A stretch of 64,000 nt of DNA from positions 434,001 through 498,000 of the forward strand of contig WEDG01001459.1 of the NCBI GenBank assembly GCA_017591395.1, in the 5' to 3' direction. The notes under the pieces were generated by a model that was not told the DNA's origin, searched no databases, and worked only from the letters and a program-made list of their open reading frames with translations. Origin of the DNA: Schistocephalus solidus (lineage: Eukaryota; Platyhelminthes; Cestoda; Diphyllobothriidea; Diphyllobothriidae). The position numbers were made by a program, and so were the translations under genes. The stretch's first letter is position 1; the number at the start of each line of letters is the position of its first letter. This document shows, in pieces, positions 22,012 through 34,225 of the stretch.

Positions 22012-25000
22012 CAATGGTAGTTGCGGGCTCACGGATCGTGTACAGGAGTCACTTGTCCCGTTGCGCCTTGTGGCTAACTCTCAAGCCCCGGCAGCAGCCG
22101 TAAGGCAGTTAGAATAAAGGCAGAATAACATGACCGACAAAGACAAGGGAGACTGGAATGGCCATTTCTGGCTTATTAGCCGTCATCAGCCGGCCATACC
22201 CAACCCCAGGCGCTGGCGCCTGAGGCTCGAACTCACGACCTTGTTGGGAAGAATTCCATGACTGAAAAAGACAAGGTAGACTGGAATGGCCATTTCTGGC
22301 TTATTAGCCGTCATCAGCCAGCCATATTCAAACCTCAGGCGCTGCAGCGCCCAAGGCTCGAACTCACGACGTTGTTGGGCTGACCGACAAGGTCAAGGGA
22401 GACTGGAATGGCCATTTCTGGCTAATTAGCCGTCATCGGTCGGTCATTTTAGTTCTAGCATCCTAGGCTGCCTTTGATCGACTGCTGGCGCTTTGAGAGT
22501 TAGTCCAGCGCAACAGGACGAGTAAGTCCTTGTAACCGATCGGTGAGCGCCCATCTACCATTGTTAATATTCCCGATCGAAACCGGCAAGACAATGAGCT
22601 CGTGGTGCAATCGGTAGAGCGCTGGACTTTTGCCCAACAAGGTCGTGAGTTCGAGGCTCGGGCGCCGCAGCGCCTGGGGTTGGGTATGGCTGGCTGATGA
22701 CGGTTAATAAGCCAGAAATGGTCATTCCAGTCTCCCTTGTCTTTATCGGTCATGCTATTCTGCCTATACCCTAAGCTGCCTTATGACTGCTGTCGGGGCT
22801 TGAGAGTTAGCCCCAAGGCACAACAGCACGAGTGAGTCCTGTAACCGATCGGCGAGCGCCCGACAACCATGGTTAATATTCCCGATCGAAACCGGCAAGA
22901 CAACGAGCTCGTGCCGCAGTGGGTAGAGCGCTGGACTTCTGCCCAACAAGGTCGTGAGTTCGAGGCTCGGGCGCCGTAGCGCCTGGGGTTGGGTATGGCT
23001 GGCTGATGACGGTTAATAAGCCAGAAATGGCCATTCCAGTCTCCCTTGTCTTTGTCGGTCATGTTATTCTGTATATATATATATATATATAGTGTAATTA
23101 TGTATTCGCCTTAAAAGAGTGCTACGAAAAACCAGCGCAGTCTATAAAATAAGCTTTTTGTTACTGCTATTGCATGCTGTGAGGATGATTGTTATACAAA
23201 CGCCTTAAAATTTATGTGAAATTGGATAGATATGAAAGCCTAATGTCACACCTCTTAGAGCAGCTGGAAGGTAACGAACCCAGCTCGCAGCAGTTTTCTA
23301 CACGAAGTTCATCATGAGGACATTTTTAGACACGCCTATCCCCGTTGGTTTCATTTAAAATACTGATTCGCAGCAGGTCCATCATTTTGTGGAACCAATG
23401 TGCATTACGAAAATGGGGAGATTGATGCGTCAGTATCAGCCAGCTGTTCCGCAACATCGGGCCGCATAGACCAGATATTTTCATGGATTTAAATTTTCAC
23501 TGGACTGAGTGCTCTTAGATTGGTTGAGATCGGTAATATTAGAAACCAGGCAGAAGTGGTGTTCAATGGGCTAGTATAAAAACATAATTGATTATTCACG
23601 CTCCATTTGCTTTGGTCTGGCAGGCCTTCGAAAACCGAGCTTCAAAGCCAGATATATTTGTCGTGGTGCCAAGCGAAATCTCAGGAATGCTATCGCTTGC
23701 TATTGGCTCTGAAGGACAAACGCTACAAGAAATGGGACATTTAATAGGAGAATTCTAATGGGTAGAGGAAAAAAGACGCACGCAGCAGGAGCACGGAGCA
23801 GCTCTTCCATTTTCTGCAGAACCAGCTCCGCTATCCGCATTCGATCTTCCTCCTGACCGTCACCAAGTAATGTAAATTCAGAGCCAAAAACCTGAAACGA
23901 ACCAGTCATGTTTATTGAGACACGCTACAATGAAACTGACGAGTACACGCATTATATTGTAAAATTTTAAATGGAAAAAACGTTTTATCATTGACAAGTC
24001 CCCCCCCTTACTGGTAGAGTTTTGCCTTTAGCTCCGCCGTTGGAGAGGACTAAAAGATTCACATCGTTCGAAAACTTGACAGTTCTACTTAAAATGTTGA
24101 CCCCTCCAACAACTTGTGGGTGTACCGGTCAGTACCGATGTTTGGCTAGCTGGCTTCACGATCCACAGAATCGCAAACTGTTGAAATTCAGGTCGTGTGA
24201 TAGTGGGCAGATCTCAGTGGCCCACATCTATTTGGTGATCCATTCCTGTACCCGGAAGACCCTAACGTTTGGCTCTTAAGGTCAGCATCAACGCTCCCCC
24301 GCCTTGTGGGAGCCAACCTGAACAAGAGTTCGAAAAGCTGACGCTTTCGACCAACCAACATTTGGCTAGAGCCAGTTACTGACCTGAGCCCCGAGATGAC
24401 GGTGTTTTACTACAATGAGAGGAAATAATGGATTCGATCAGCCGTGAAATTTCATATTAAGTAAGTGTTGTGTGAAGGTGAGCCGCAGTATTTGTCGAAG
24501 TCCTCTGTTGACGAGCGTTGAAATTCTCCTTATTTCACTAGCTTGCTTAGGTCGAACTTTACAGTCATACAACAGGAAGCTTTTTGGCCACTAACCTCAT
24601 ACGCTCAGATCTCTCTTTCCTGCTGGTTGCTTAAAAGAGCTTTAATTGGCTTTAGCGGTGTAAGTGTCAATAGTATTTTAATCGGAAAAAAATAACGGTT
24701 ACCTTTCTTGTACAAATAGAGGAAGGGTTATTTTTTATTCTGGCCCATGTATGGAAAATAGTTTGGTGTCTCTCAAGTGGAATTAGTTCAAAGAACGCTA
24801 GGTGAGAGCTGTAAGAAACGGATTCAAAAACTTTTTCCAACTTTTGATTGAAGAATCGGCTATGTAGGCAGATGGCCAGTTAAGTTTCTTTTAATTCTCA
24901 TGGTCAGATATATGTTTAATGACAGGCGATCATCCAACTCTTCTTCTGCCATTTATAAAGCTCCCCTAATTTCTAATTTTTTCCGACGATCCCATCTAGT

Positions 25001-28000
25001 AAGAACCTGCAAAACTCTCACGCAACCTCTAAACGACATTCTTCCTGGTCAAAAATACTGATTGCTTAAAGATATGCTGGGAAATACGTCGTTTCGAGGC
25101 CTTTCTTAGACCCCCACTTTTTGAAGACATACAGAGTCGACGAGTTTTACCGTATGCACTGTGTCCCATGAATGAATCCGAAAGCCGTTGTGGTAGGATA
25201 AGGCTGATGAAGCGTTTAAAGGACCGTTAAAACTTCCCATCTCAGATTGTATCCTACACTGTTGTGAAAAATATTTTAAGCAAACATCTACCGCTGCAGG
25301 CCATCTGAAATCATTTAACGTCTAAAGTCAGACTTTGAAAGAGAAATGAATTTCCTTTCCACTAACCATCCTGTCCTTGATGTTTTCTGGAATGGCATTT
25401 TATGCTCTATTAGGAAAATTTTTCTGGAAGTTAAAATAAAAATAAATAGAAAACATGCAGCCCAGAACTGACATCCTGGATGAAATATTCGCCATTTGTG
25501 TCCTGAACCACTTTAATCGAACACATATCCAGTCCACCGAAGAGAGAAGATACTTCATTAATCCACATTGCGAACCTGATAAGGATAAGAATAGCAGAGT
25601 TTAGCTGTCTCATCATAATTATGCATCTTTCTTGAAGAAATAAACAGGCATTGTAGCTCATTCAACTAACGAAACTCCTTCAAGGTAGCAGATCTTGGAA
25701 GCACGCAACAGGCATGCCAGCAAGACGTCGAAATGTGGGCAATGTAATGCACAAAAAAGTAAGGGTTGTTTTCAGTTTTCTAACGATAGTATACGTTTGC
25801 GACACCTGCATTTCTTATTGCGCAGAGGCTTTTGAATACGAGCAACCAATTTGTTCTCTTCTCTATTCAAATATTCTTAAATGTACATAGGCTGATACAT
25901 TTGGATCAGTAGATACTGCCATTTACCACGCTTTATTTTAACAACAATAATCAGGTTATTTTCACATGGCGCCGGCACCGTTTTGAAGGAATAAAATCTG
26001 ACGCAAATTGGGCAACTCATTCATGGACGACCGATCATGATGCCGACGGTTACTATTTATCGTTTGGTATCTTCCGGTGTTATCGCTTTTGCGTATCCGT
26101 TTTTATCCATGGCCAATGGAGATCTTTTTTCTGAACCTTTCGAAATGATACTTTCAAAATAAAACCAATTTCTCTGCTTGTTAGGGAAAAACATTACGGT
26201 GGGAATGCAGGGGGGGGGAAGAAAGAGAAGGATGGCATTATGCAAGGGAGGTGGACATGTGTAACTGAAGTTAACTGCTGAGAGAGGGAAGAAAACAGGC
26301 ATCGAGGTTCTTAGGTTACAAGGGCTTCCATGTAAACGCAATTTGGCGACAGCGTTGAGTTAATGTTGTCCGCTATCTTAACGCTTGTTTAAGATCGGTA
26401 AGACTTCCCTAACCGAAACAAAGTATGGCTGACAAAATGGCCCAGCAGTAACCTCGGCAGCCAGCGCGCCTCGGCATCTGATGGGTCAGGCCATCATCAA
26501 CTTTGCATAGTCATGTACCACTTCGCCTCAGCCAGCCTTCCCTTCCATCCTATCATTCCGCGAGTCTTCTCTTCCTCCCTGCCCTCCAAGTTCAATTTGT
26601 TTTTTTTTTTTATCAAACGAACGCTTCTATCATATATAAACTGACTAGCCAACGGCAGTGTCCCGGCATCGACAGAATAAGACGCGAGAGTTCACTGCAC
26701 TTGCTGGTTTTTGCATTTAACCTGGTTGTACAAAGGTTTTATAGTTAGAGTTTTTGAGCAAGTGGTTTGTCTTTTGTTGTTGCTGATACGAGGTTTTCTG
26801 TTACCCTCCACCAGCCAACGGAGAGGTGTTCGCTCCGACACCACTTTAGGTACTTAAGGTCTGTCCTGTTTACCTGCCTTACATAAATAAACTTATACCA
26901 CCCAACTTTTCATTCTCCTTGTGTATACATGTCACAATTGTTTGTGCTTTAAATAACAGGGCGAGGTGTATTTCTGGTGTTCAATGCTGCATATTATCTC
27001 TGGCATTGGTGGAAATACCAATGGACTGAGAATAAAATCATTAGCTTCAAAAGAGTGTATACGATAACAATAAGCATGTAATAAGTCTGTTTCTGAACCC
27101 AAGTAGGTAATTATCCTCTTTTATGCTCTTTCTAGTTGGCTTATTCAAACCTTCTTTTCTGTCTTTTCCTATCTTATGAGCAAACCCTCTCCTTTGTTTG
27201 ACTCCACCTTTTCTTTCCACTGAGTCCTGGTTGTACAATTTAACAAAATGTTTTTCACGTTTTTTGCCCGTTCTAGAAGAAATTAATCTGCTGAGGCTCT
27301 AACATCGGTTTTTCCCTGGTCTTTAACGGAAGCTCTATGGAACTACAGTGCTGAGCGTGTCTACCAATCCAATCTATTTCCCGGGGACCTCAATGACGCA
27401 GCTCGGTCAAAATCTTAGTTCAGACAATAATTAATTTAAGTGGGCGAGTGGAAGGAAAATCGTCTGATCGGATGTCATGTTCGAAGGCCACAGAACACAC
27501 TTGCTTGTTAGAGGGATCTTCTCGAGTATTGTAGAACCAGGAGAACTGAGTGACGAGTTGACCATGGGCTTTCGCCTGAAAGAAAATGAAAAGGCACAAC
27601 ATAAAGAGTGGGTTTCAAAGAAAACCGAAGAAACTTGCCCCTTCATTTGAATATTCGAGATGCTTCTTTAAATATCCAGCAGGTTGCGTTATTAAGATGT
27701 TGGGTACTACACCACACTGGTATTTCTCCCATAGCTTTATAGGGATAATAACTGAGTATATTAGATGTTCTGTACCATTTTTGATGCTTATTAAGTTGCT
27801 ATCCACGAATAACTCGAAGTTAGTTTCGCATTAATTTCTTTCTTTGAACGATAGCTTTCGAATCTTAGACAGAAAAGGGTGTCTTTGAACATTCAGTCGT
27901 AGTTTGCGGTTGGTATATAAAGTTAGCGAGGTCTTTATCCAGTGTAGCCGGTTTTGTTACATAAACTGATACTTGATTTCATGAGTAAGTTTGTGTTATG

Positions 28001-31000
28001 GAATTAAGACGATACTCGGCAGACATCTATATCCTCGATTCCTCTTGTATATTTAAAAATCGAAAACTGTAAGCTCGTTGGCCTACTAGAGAACTGTACA
28101 AAAGCTAAAAAACCTCTAAAATATGAAACTTCCTTAATATTCTTGGATATCAGAAAAAAGGCTCCAAAATAATTTTCAGATCAGTGGCTTGTGAAATCAG
28201 CAAATTGATCAACTGATAGTGTGCTTTAAGGGCTAAATAGTCTAAATGCACCGTTGGACCATACTTAGCCTTTTTGGTTGTCAGATTTGGTGGACGGTCC
28301 GATAGCCGGCAATAAGCATATAATACACTACTCAAAATTAAGGATTATGTGTCATCACCTTGTCAGCAAAGAACACGCTAAATTCAAGAATGCCAATCCA
28401 AGTTTGTTTTTAATTCGTGACATTTTATTTTGTGCTCCACAAGAAATTCATTGAGGGTGCCTTTTCTCCCAAAATTATGATTGTACATGTTGTATGTAAA
28501 AGTAATTTGAACTGATCTGCCTTGCAGCATAATATTGAATCAGATTCCGAGCTCAATTTACGCTAACTTTATCTTCTCAGATTAAGTGGCAGTCTACCAG
28601 CTTGACGGATTGGGGGGGGAATTAAACGTCGTTCAAAATGCAGCCACTTTTTCTAACTTTCATCCTTTATTCCCTGGTTATAGTTTGTACTTTAAGACCC
28701 TGCATCGCTCAGTTCAGGTGAAATCCTGATACGAGACTATTTCGAGGAGAAGCGGAGAGGCATCGAAGGAAGAGAGTGTGAGAGTGCGCATAATTAAAAG
28801 AGGGCAGAAAACTAATGAAGAAGGAGAGGAGAAGGGAGAGAGAGGTGGAGGTTAATATACGAAATGGCAGGAGAAAGAGAGGTAACTGACGTCGTTTGTT
28901 ATTAAAATACACGCTCTGGTGGAACTATGCTTAGAGGTAAACCAATTCCATGTATAACAAATGAATATGTGTCAAGATATGAATACAATTACAGGACAGC
29001 CATGACTGAAAAGAGAGACAGAGAGAGACGGGGATGTTCCTTTGCACATCAATCCTATTCGCCTGATATTTAAATTTCACCCCAAATCTCATCCCCAGAG
29101 ACAACATTATCTAACGTTAGTGGGCTTTCAAGGAGGGCGTTTTCTACTCCCGTACCTACATATCAAAATGGAAGGCATGCTCACCTTAATCGTAGCCATT
29201 TGCGCTTGGCGCTCTAGTGATTAAAAATGACTTGTACGGCCGTCTAAACATAACACGGGAATAGGAACGCCCCATCTACTTAAAATAGGCAGCCTTGCGA
29301 TAAACTGCCTGAAGGGTAAATATTCCCGAGGCCAAACCCCAACAATAACCCTGACAAAAAATTGTACTTTTACCTTACTTTTGACCCAGCCTTACCCTAA
29401 ATGTAAACCCTACAGTTAACAAGAACCTTAACTTTAACTCTTAATGTAATCCCCTCCTAACCCCAACTCTGACCGTAACCCTAAACTTGAACTTAACCCT
29501 AAACGTAACTCTAACCCACATCTTAATTCTAGACCTAATTTCACCTGAAATATGCGCATAGCTACATGTGCGCTTCAGGTTCCTGTGTCCTCTTTAGGCG
29601 GCCACATAGGTCAGCCTTACCCTGTAGTCGTTTTCTCGCCCACACACTATTCGTAAGTACCCGCAATTTAACCAAGAGTGTCTGTTATTGACGTTATAGG
29701 TACTCAAACATTTGGTATCCCAATGCTGTCACTAAAGCAAAGTTTGTCCACACACTACGCCCGAGTCATTACTTTGCTTGGGCAAATTCTGAGGGCTGAG
29801 TATGCAGAGGGAGGTTATTAGGCCTGCCGCTATGCCAGGATGCAGGTTACAGCCCACACAGTACTCAATTCTTGAGCAGATTTGGGCATGGTCAATCTTG
29901 GAGGCTTGGCTAAACCCGTCAAATGAGCCACGCCTTGAAAGTTGGCATCATTCTCTTCACTGCTACTGTTGCGCGTTCGCCCACCCACGTCCGCAGTAAC
30001 CACACATTTCTGACATAGTTGCTATGCCAACACTGCGCTAGGTGGGACAAACGACCCCAGAGGTTTCCCGTTGTGTTAATGCTTATTTTTGCTTCATTAC
30101 TTGCCACATGACAGTTGTCTCTGTCCAAATGCTTTGAGAAGATGGCTGGTGACTTTTGGGAAAAGCTCATGATACTTGTTGTGCAGCGACGGGCTCCTGT
30201 TGATGAGCCATCGCAAAATTTGTTGATTTCAATAAATTCTGCTATGAACACCTGTTCTACATTCTTGCCAGGAAAAAAATGCTTTAAATATAAACTGAAA
30301 GCCAAGACCGGTGTTTCGCCGATATTCTGCATCTGCGTGGCAGAGCTGCAAAAAGTTCGGCTCATCATTATGTCCTTCAGCCATCCCCATCTGCTATGTG
30401 TGGGCACGCGAGTTGTCAAAGCCTAACTTTTATAGTTCCTCGGACATTTATCATTAACTTTGAGATTTATAGGCTCATTTGGAAGAGTTTTAAAGATATA
30501 CGAGCCGAGATCCATCACCGTCGGTGAAATAAGCGTGTGCTAGTCATAAATTGCCAACAGCAGCCAGCCCATGAGAAGAAGTAGACTTTATCTCTGGGAC
30601 AAGGACTTTATTCGTCTGAAGTTTCGGATTCCAGCTCGAAACCATCTTTGAAGACAGTATCAGCCGTCGGTAGGTTGTGAATATTGCGTAGTTATCCCAG
30701 TACAGATGATGACTTTTGACTGAAATATGCATAACATCTTTCAGACTGAGCCTATAAAGCTTCCGTTTGACTGACTTACTTCAAGGTAGCAATTAATGCT
30801 TGAACAGAGTTAAAATCTGCCACAGTATATAGCGTGCAATGAAGAAATTCCAAATCAAGTGCAAAGCAGGATAGACTTGGACGTAATAAATGAACCGCCA
30901 AAAACTTTGCGTAAAGGATACATTTCTGCACAGCTAACATCCAATGAGATTTTATGTATATAGGTCCTGCATCTTAAGTCAATAAAAAAACGCGGCACTA

Positions 31001-34000
31001 GTAAGTTGTCATTTTGGTATGTGTAACTGGTGCGTTGCTGGACAGATCCACGTTTCAAACTTCCTATTCTTGAGGTGATTTTTCCCGTAAGTCAGTACTG
31101 TAACTTCTTTTAGTGCATCTTTTCGACCGAAAGAATACAATAGCAGTTCAGTCAATTGTTTTCGGAGTTCATTTATTTGGCTTACTTCTTAAGTGAACAC
31201 GCACAAAAACATATTAAGGTCGCCAAAATCATAATGATAACTCACACAAATGCCTTGAAGTAATTCCCAATCTTCTGAATGTATATGTCGCAGACGGTGT
31301 TCAGACAGGCCTCAGTGGTGGCATACCGCTGCGTCGTATTTGCCAAATTCATTAAGCTCTGAAAGAGGCTCACATTTTCTGCTTGAACCTGTCATTTGGC
31401 ATATAAACAAATACACTTATAGAAATGCTATCATGCACTGTTTTGCAGGAGACTGGTGAAAAGCAAACAAACTCTACGTGTGGTAGCAGTTCCTTTTAAG
31501 CTTAACTAAAGACGATGTGCCAGTCCGTGTCACGGATTTTCTCCTGCCTATTTAACAGCAAGAAAGGAACAAAACTATCTGTTTAGAGACTCTCATTAGG
31601 ATGACTTATTAAAGTTGCCTTAATATAAGAAAATAAGCTAAAAATATTTGATTTTTCAATCCAATTTGAAAGCTTTCTTACTAAGAGTACTCAGGTCAGA
31701 TGGTATCAATTTAGTATATCTAACTTTTCGAGTTATTTCTTCCTGCTTACCCCTTTATCAGAAGCAGTATTCATTTCACTGGATTTTGCCTTTCGCATAC
31801 TTTACTGTTGGTCAAGGTGACCACAGCTCATGTGGGGCTTTAAATGCCATTTTCAGAGGACAAGAGAACGTGTATTAATGCACACCTGACCCGCTTTTCC
31901 CTGCAAATTTTCAAACGCATTGACTTAACTCGGTGCGTTGTATACACTGTTTTGGATTAACGGCGTAGCGAACGAAAATAGTCACTCGTTGTGCGAGAAA
32001 TTTTACTTTGATATAAATCAAAAAGGTTTATTCAAGTCGAAAACGTAATTAAACTTGGGATATTGGTGTTCACTAACGCCAAATATTGCGCAAAATATTC
32101 CGATTATTGTTTACGTCATTACACATCGCTTCAATTGACTACAAAACGTCACCTGTCTTCAAACTCCAAAACATCTCTAAGGAAACTTTGTTAAATGCCG
32201 ACGGACTGTAAGATGAGCTTAATGACGCCGGTTAGATTTTCGTGTTTGTTTGCATCTATATTTAATTTTCAATTTACTCAAAGAAGTAATGTTTTCGATC
32301 TCAAAAAAGTCTTTAAAATTTGTTAAAATCATGCATTTAATTTGATGAATTAAGATTTTCATTTAAATCTGTATCTCAGGTTGTTGCCAGAAAATTCAAG
32401 GCAGGTATATACAAGCAAGGCCACATTCTGAACAAATGCGATCTACAAAAGTACTGTAAATAAGCTCCTGACGTTAAAACCCACTTGCTTTATGAAGTAA
32501 AATTCCGGTAGTTGCATGCGGCATTAATTTGCATGGTTATATCCCTCAAGTTGATTAGAAAACCTCCAACGTAACTAAACTGTAGAAGAGGAGAAGTTTC
32601 TTCCAAATATGTCAGATCGTTGAGAATGTAAACAGCATGCCCCCCACGAATAATCTCATACAGTATTCTCCCACATATGCTAATTTTTGTGAGCACTTAA
32701 TTCGAGGCTTTTAATACGTTTGTCCTCACCAGGTAGTTTTCATTAAAATGTCAAAATTCATTAGGGTGAAATTGACAAATGAGCAGAAAGCGTTCCCAAT
32801 ATTTTTAAATAAACGTAAAGTTGTGCAGTTTAAAATGCACGTCGTTGCAAAAGTGCACTCGTAGCTGCTAAGTCCCGACTAGTTGACATAAATTCCTAGC
32901 AGAAAATGGCCTGGTTTGCATTTTCACTCCGTTGTATGCTCATTCTAATCAATCAGACACATAAGTTTATTTGACGATCTTCGTTGACTCAATTAACTAA
33001 TGTTAGCCTAAGAGCTAACAACTGCGAGTTTTCTTCCGCCTTTGGTTAGAGGGTTTGAAAAGGTTCTGGACCCTTACAGTGTAAAATAAAAGAGCCTAAA
33101 ATTAGATATAAAAATTTATACATGAAGAACACGAAAAGAAATCTTCGAATTAGTTACCCTTAACTCTGGTGTGCAGTATGTAAAAGTGTTACAAAGTCTA
33201 CACCATGGTCCAATTATGATACATTACAAGTTAACTTCATCAAAAAGACTCGTGCTATTGTCAGTTAAACCACAACTTATCGTCGAAGAAATCTGTACAT
33301 CTGCATGCAAATCAAAGACGAGAGTAGGTTCTTAGCCCGATGAAAACACGTTTCGTCGCATTAATGTCATTCAAAATAAAGAAAGTAGATGATTAAAGAT
33401 TATTTTATTTCAACTGAAACGTTAACTGTTGCAATCAAGTTAAAGGACTTTTGAAAATAGGGCATATTGCTCGGTCTGCCAAATATATATGGTAGTTGGG
33501 TGCTCATCAATCAGTTGAAAGACAGCTCAAGAAACACTCCTATACAAATAGTGCACAAACCTACAACAACTTTGCGCACCCAGCTTGTTCACCCTCAGAA
33601 CAGGGTTGGATATTCAAATAGAAAAGAAGTCGTCTACAAAATACAGTGTATCAGTTGTGATGCAGTTTATTGCGGTCAAACTGGGAAATCTCTATCCACC
33701 CGTTTACATGAACATCAGTTAGCGGTGAGGAAACGAGACCCCTTATCTCACGTAGCCATGCACACACTGAACACAGGACACCTATTTGCATGGGAGGATA
33801 CCCACAACGTTGGCGCCTGCCCAACAAGGAAGGGCCGCGAATTCCTGGAGGCAATGCACTCAAACGAGGCATGCATTAACCGGCATATCGATTTAGATGC
33901 CAATCACAAATTTTTCAAGGTCAAGTTGAGGCAAAAACAACCACTATCGACCGGATAACTCAAAACCTAGGACTTCTATTGGCTCAAGCTTTAGCCAACC

Positions 34001-34159
34001 ATAGAATCTTGTGTTAGGCATTGTTTAAGGTTAACTGTTTTCTGTACATTCCCCATTTGTCTGACGACGAAATGGGGCACCAGATTCGAAAATTTACGCA
34101 TTTAAAGTTATTTTGTTCCCAAAAAAACTCATTTTTAATTTAATTTAATTTATTGGGAT

Positions 34160-34225
<66 letters not shown>

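Larger units (their letters stand above)
15014..23781 (-). other. Synapsin intron 8 (8.8 kb)
   Basis: Longest intron reconstructed. It holds the decayed CR1-like LINE (16.75-20.0 kb, same strand as the gene), two (TA)n runs and the SINE palindrome (22.0-23.1 kb). 15014-16749 and 20001-21961 show nothing recognisable. Confidence 0.55.
27576..31245 (-). other. Synapsin intron 5
   Basis: 3.7 kb. It holds the telomere-like tract (29340-29540) and the GC-richer block with two overlapping unrecognised ORFs (29780-30426). Confidence 0.5.

Noticed and set aside
22463..23062. Pair of similar 93-96-codon minus-strand ORFs
   Set aside because: They are antisense reading of the two tandem SINE units; the repetition comes from the repeat, not a gene family.
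32490..32696. Minus-strand frame with RGGHAVYI, considered as the synapsin ATP-loop exon
   Set aside because: Only the GGHA resemblance is present; flanking order and splice phase fail. 34714-34885 is better in both.
33651..33872. Minus-strand ORF overlapping the Penelope nuclease
   Set aside because: Shadow of the plus-strand GIY-YIG frame.
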